From Mesorhizobium amorphae (GTDB taxonomy: Bacteria > Pseudomonadota > Alphaproteobacteria > Rhizobiales > Rhizobiaceae): a stretch of 5,551 bases of DNA. The position numbers and the translations under genes are program-made. Within the stretch, counting starts at the first letter, position 1; each line of letters starts with the position of its first letter. Under the pieces are notes generated by a model that made no database searches, was not told where the DNA came from, and saw only the letters and a list, made by a program, of their open reading frames with translations. This document shows, piece by piece, positions 5,341-5,551 of the stretch. The stretch spans positions 1 through 5,551 of the forward strand of contig QFNI01000103.1 of the NCBI GenBank assembly GCA_003240775.1. The letters are read 5' to 3'.

Positions 5341-5551
5341 CCCGCTCCTGGACGATGGTCAGAGAATAACTGCCAACACCTCCTCCTTCACCGTCTGCTT
5401 CCTCCCCGGCACCTTGATCGCCACTCCCTCCGGCACTGTGCCCGTCGAGACCCTCGCCATAGGCGACCTCGTGCTCACAGCCGATGGCAACGCTCAGCCC
5501 GTGCGCTTCCTCTTCCAGCAGACCGTGGCGACCCTGTTTGCCGATCCGCTC
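5081..5551 (+). CDS. Hint (Hedgehog/intein, Hint_2-type) domain protein, N-terminal part, cut by window end
   Basis: The first 157 codons are open to the window edge. ATG 5081 follows AGAGGGGAA (5066-5074) at 6-nt spacing, which fixes the start. Residues 1-103 form an acidic, Tyr/Phe/Asn-rich segment without signal peptide or membrane segment; its pattern (SFEVGDMVTNFF, GFSGNGVIVGD, LYYFTSGPLLDDG) suggests a beta-rich prefix domain. Cys106 then starts the Hint module: CFLPGTLIATPSGTVPVETL, then AIGDLVLTADGNAQPVRFLF and the QTVATLFADPL signature of alphaproteobacterial Hint_2 proteins. Hint folds can self-cleave or splice at the first cysteine, but the function of this family is largely unproven. 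Codon use changes sharply within the gene: bases 5081-5340 are about 40% G+C, 5341-5551 about 64%. The C-terminus, including later Hint motifs, is not visible. The Hint call is strong; the role of the prefix is unknown. Confidence 0.88.
   Translation, partial: MATYTYFNANNLFYDSSTNSYIVAGLAGQDEEMDLTDNEPDTSFEVGDMVTNFFESYYYHGFSGNGVIVGDHPNPSLANTLYYFTSGPLLDDGQRITANTSSFTVCFLPGTLIATPSGTVPVETLAIGDLVLTADGNAQPVRFLFQQTVATLFADPL

Overview
The window reads as a GC-rich chromosomal segment of an alphaproteobacterium, possibly of the Hyphomicrobiales/Rhodobacterales type. The reasons are the eukaryote-like dimeric NADP-isocitrate dehydrogenase C-terminus, an alphaproteobacterial-looking alanyl-tRNA synthetase, an exported PRC-barrel protein and a Hint_2 (Hedgehog/intein) protein. 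This placement is inference from protein style; I could not search a database.

Layout, left to right. (1) The 3' end of icd (NADP-dependent isocitrate dehydrogenase, + strand) ends at 317 and is followed by a strong stem-loop (329-359). (2) A complete glutathione S-transferase-like gene (388-1014, +). (3) A gap of about 400 bp (1015-1410). It starts with an 18-bp perfect palindrome that holds the GST stop codon and an opposing stop codon, contains what looks like a decayed minus-strand gene (about 1021-1274), and ends in the leader of the next gene. (4) A small secreted PRC-barrel protein (1411-1779, +), closed by a textbook intrinsic terminator (1805-1832). (5) A complete, convergent alaS gene (1839-4505, -). 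(6) An intergenic stretch (4506-5080) with a plausible alaS promoter overlapped by an inverted repeat near 4581-4619, and otherwise nothing I can assign. (7) The 5' end of a Hint-domain gene (5081 to the window edge, +), whose first 260 bases are about 40% G+C and whose Hint part is about 64% G+C.

The genes form no obvious pathway. icd and alaS are housekeeping genes (TCA cycle, translation). The GST and the PRC-barrel protein are small accessory or stress/envelope-type genes, each with its own ribosome binding site. The most unusual part is the right end: a Hint gene with an abrupt internal composition switch, suggesting that a foreign or exchangeable N-terminal module was joined to a native Hint module. 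The second is the probable gene remnant between the GST and PRC-barrel genes. I see no CRISPR array, tRNA, rRNA, insertion sequence or phage gene.
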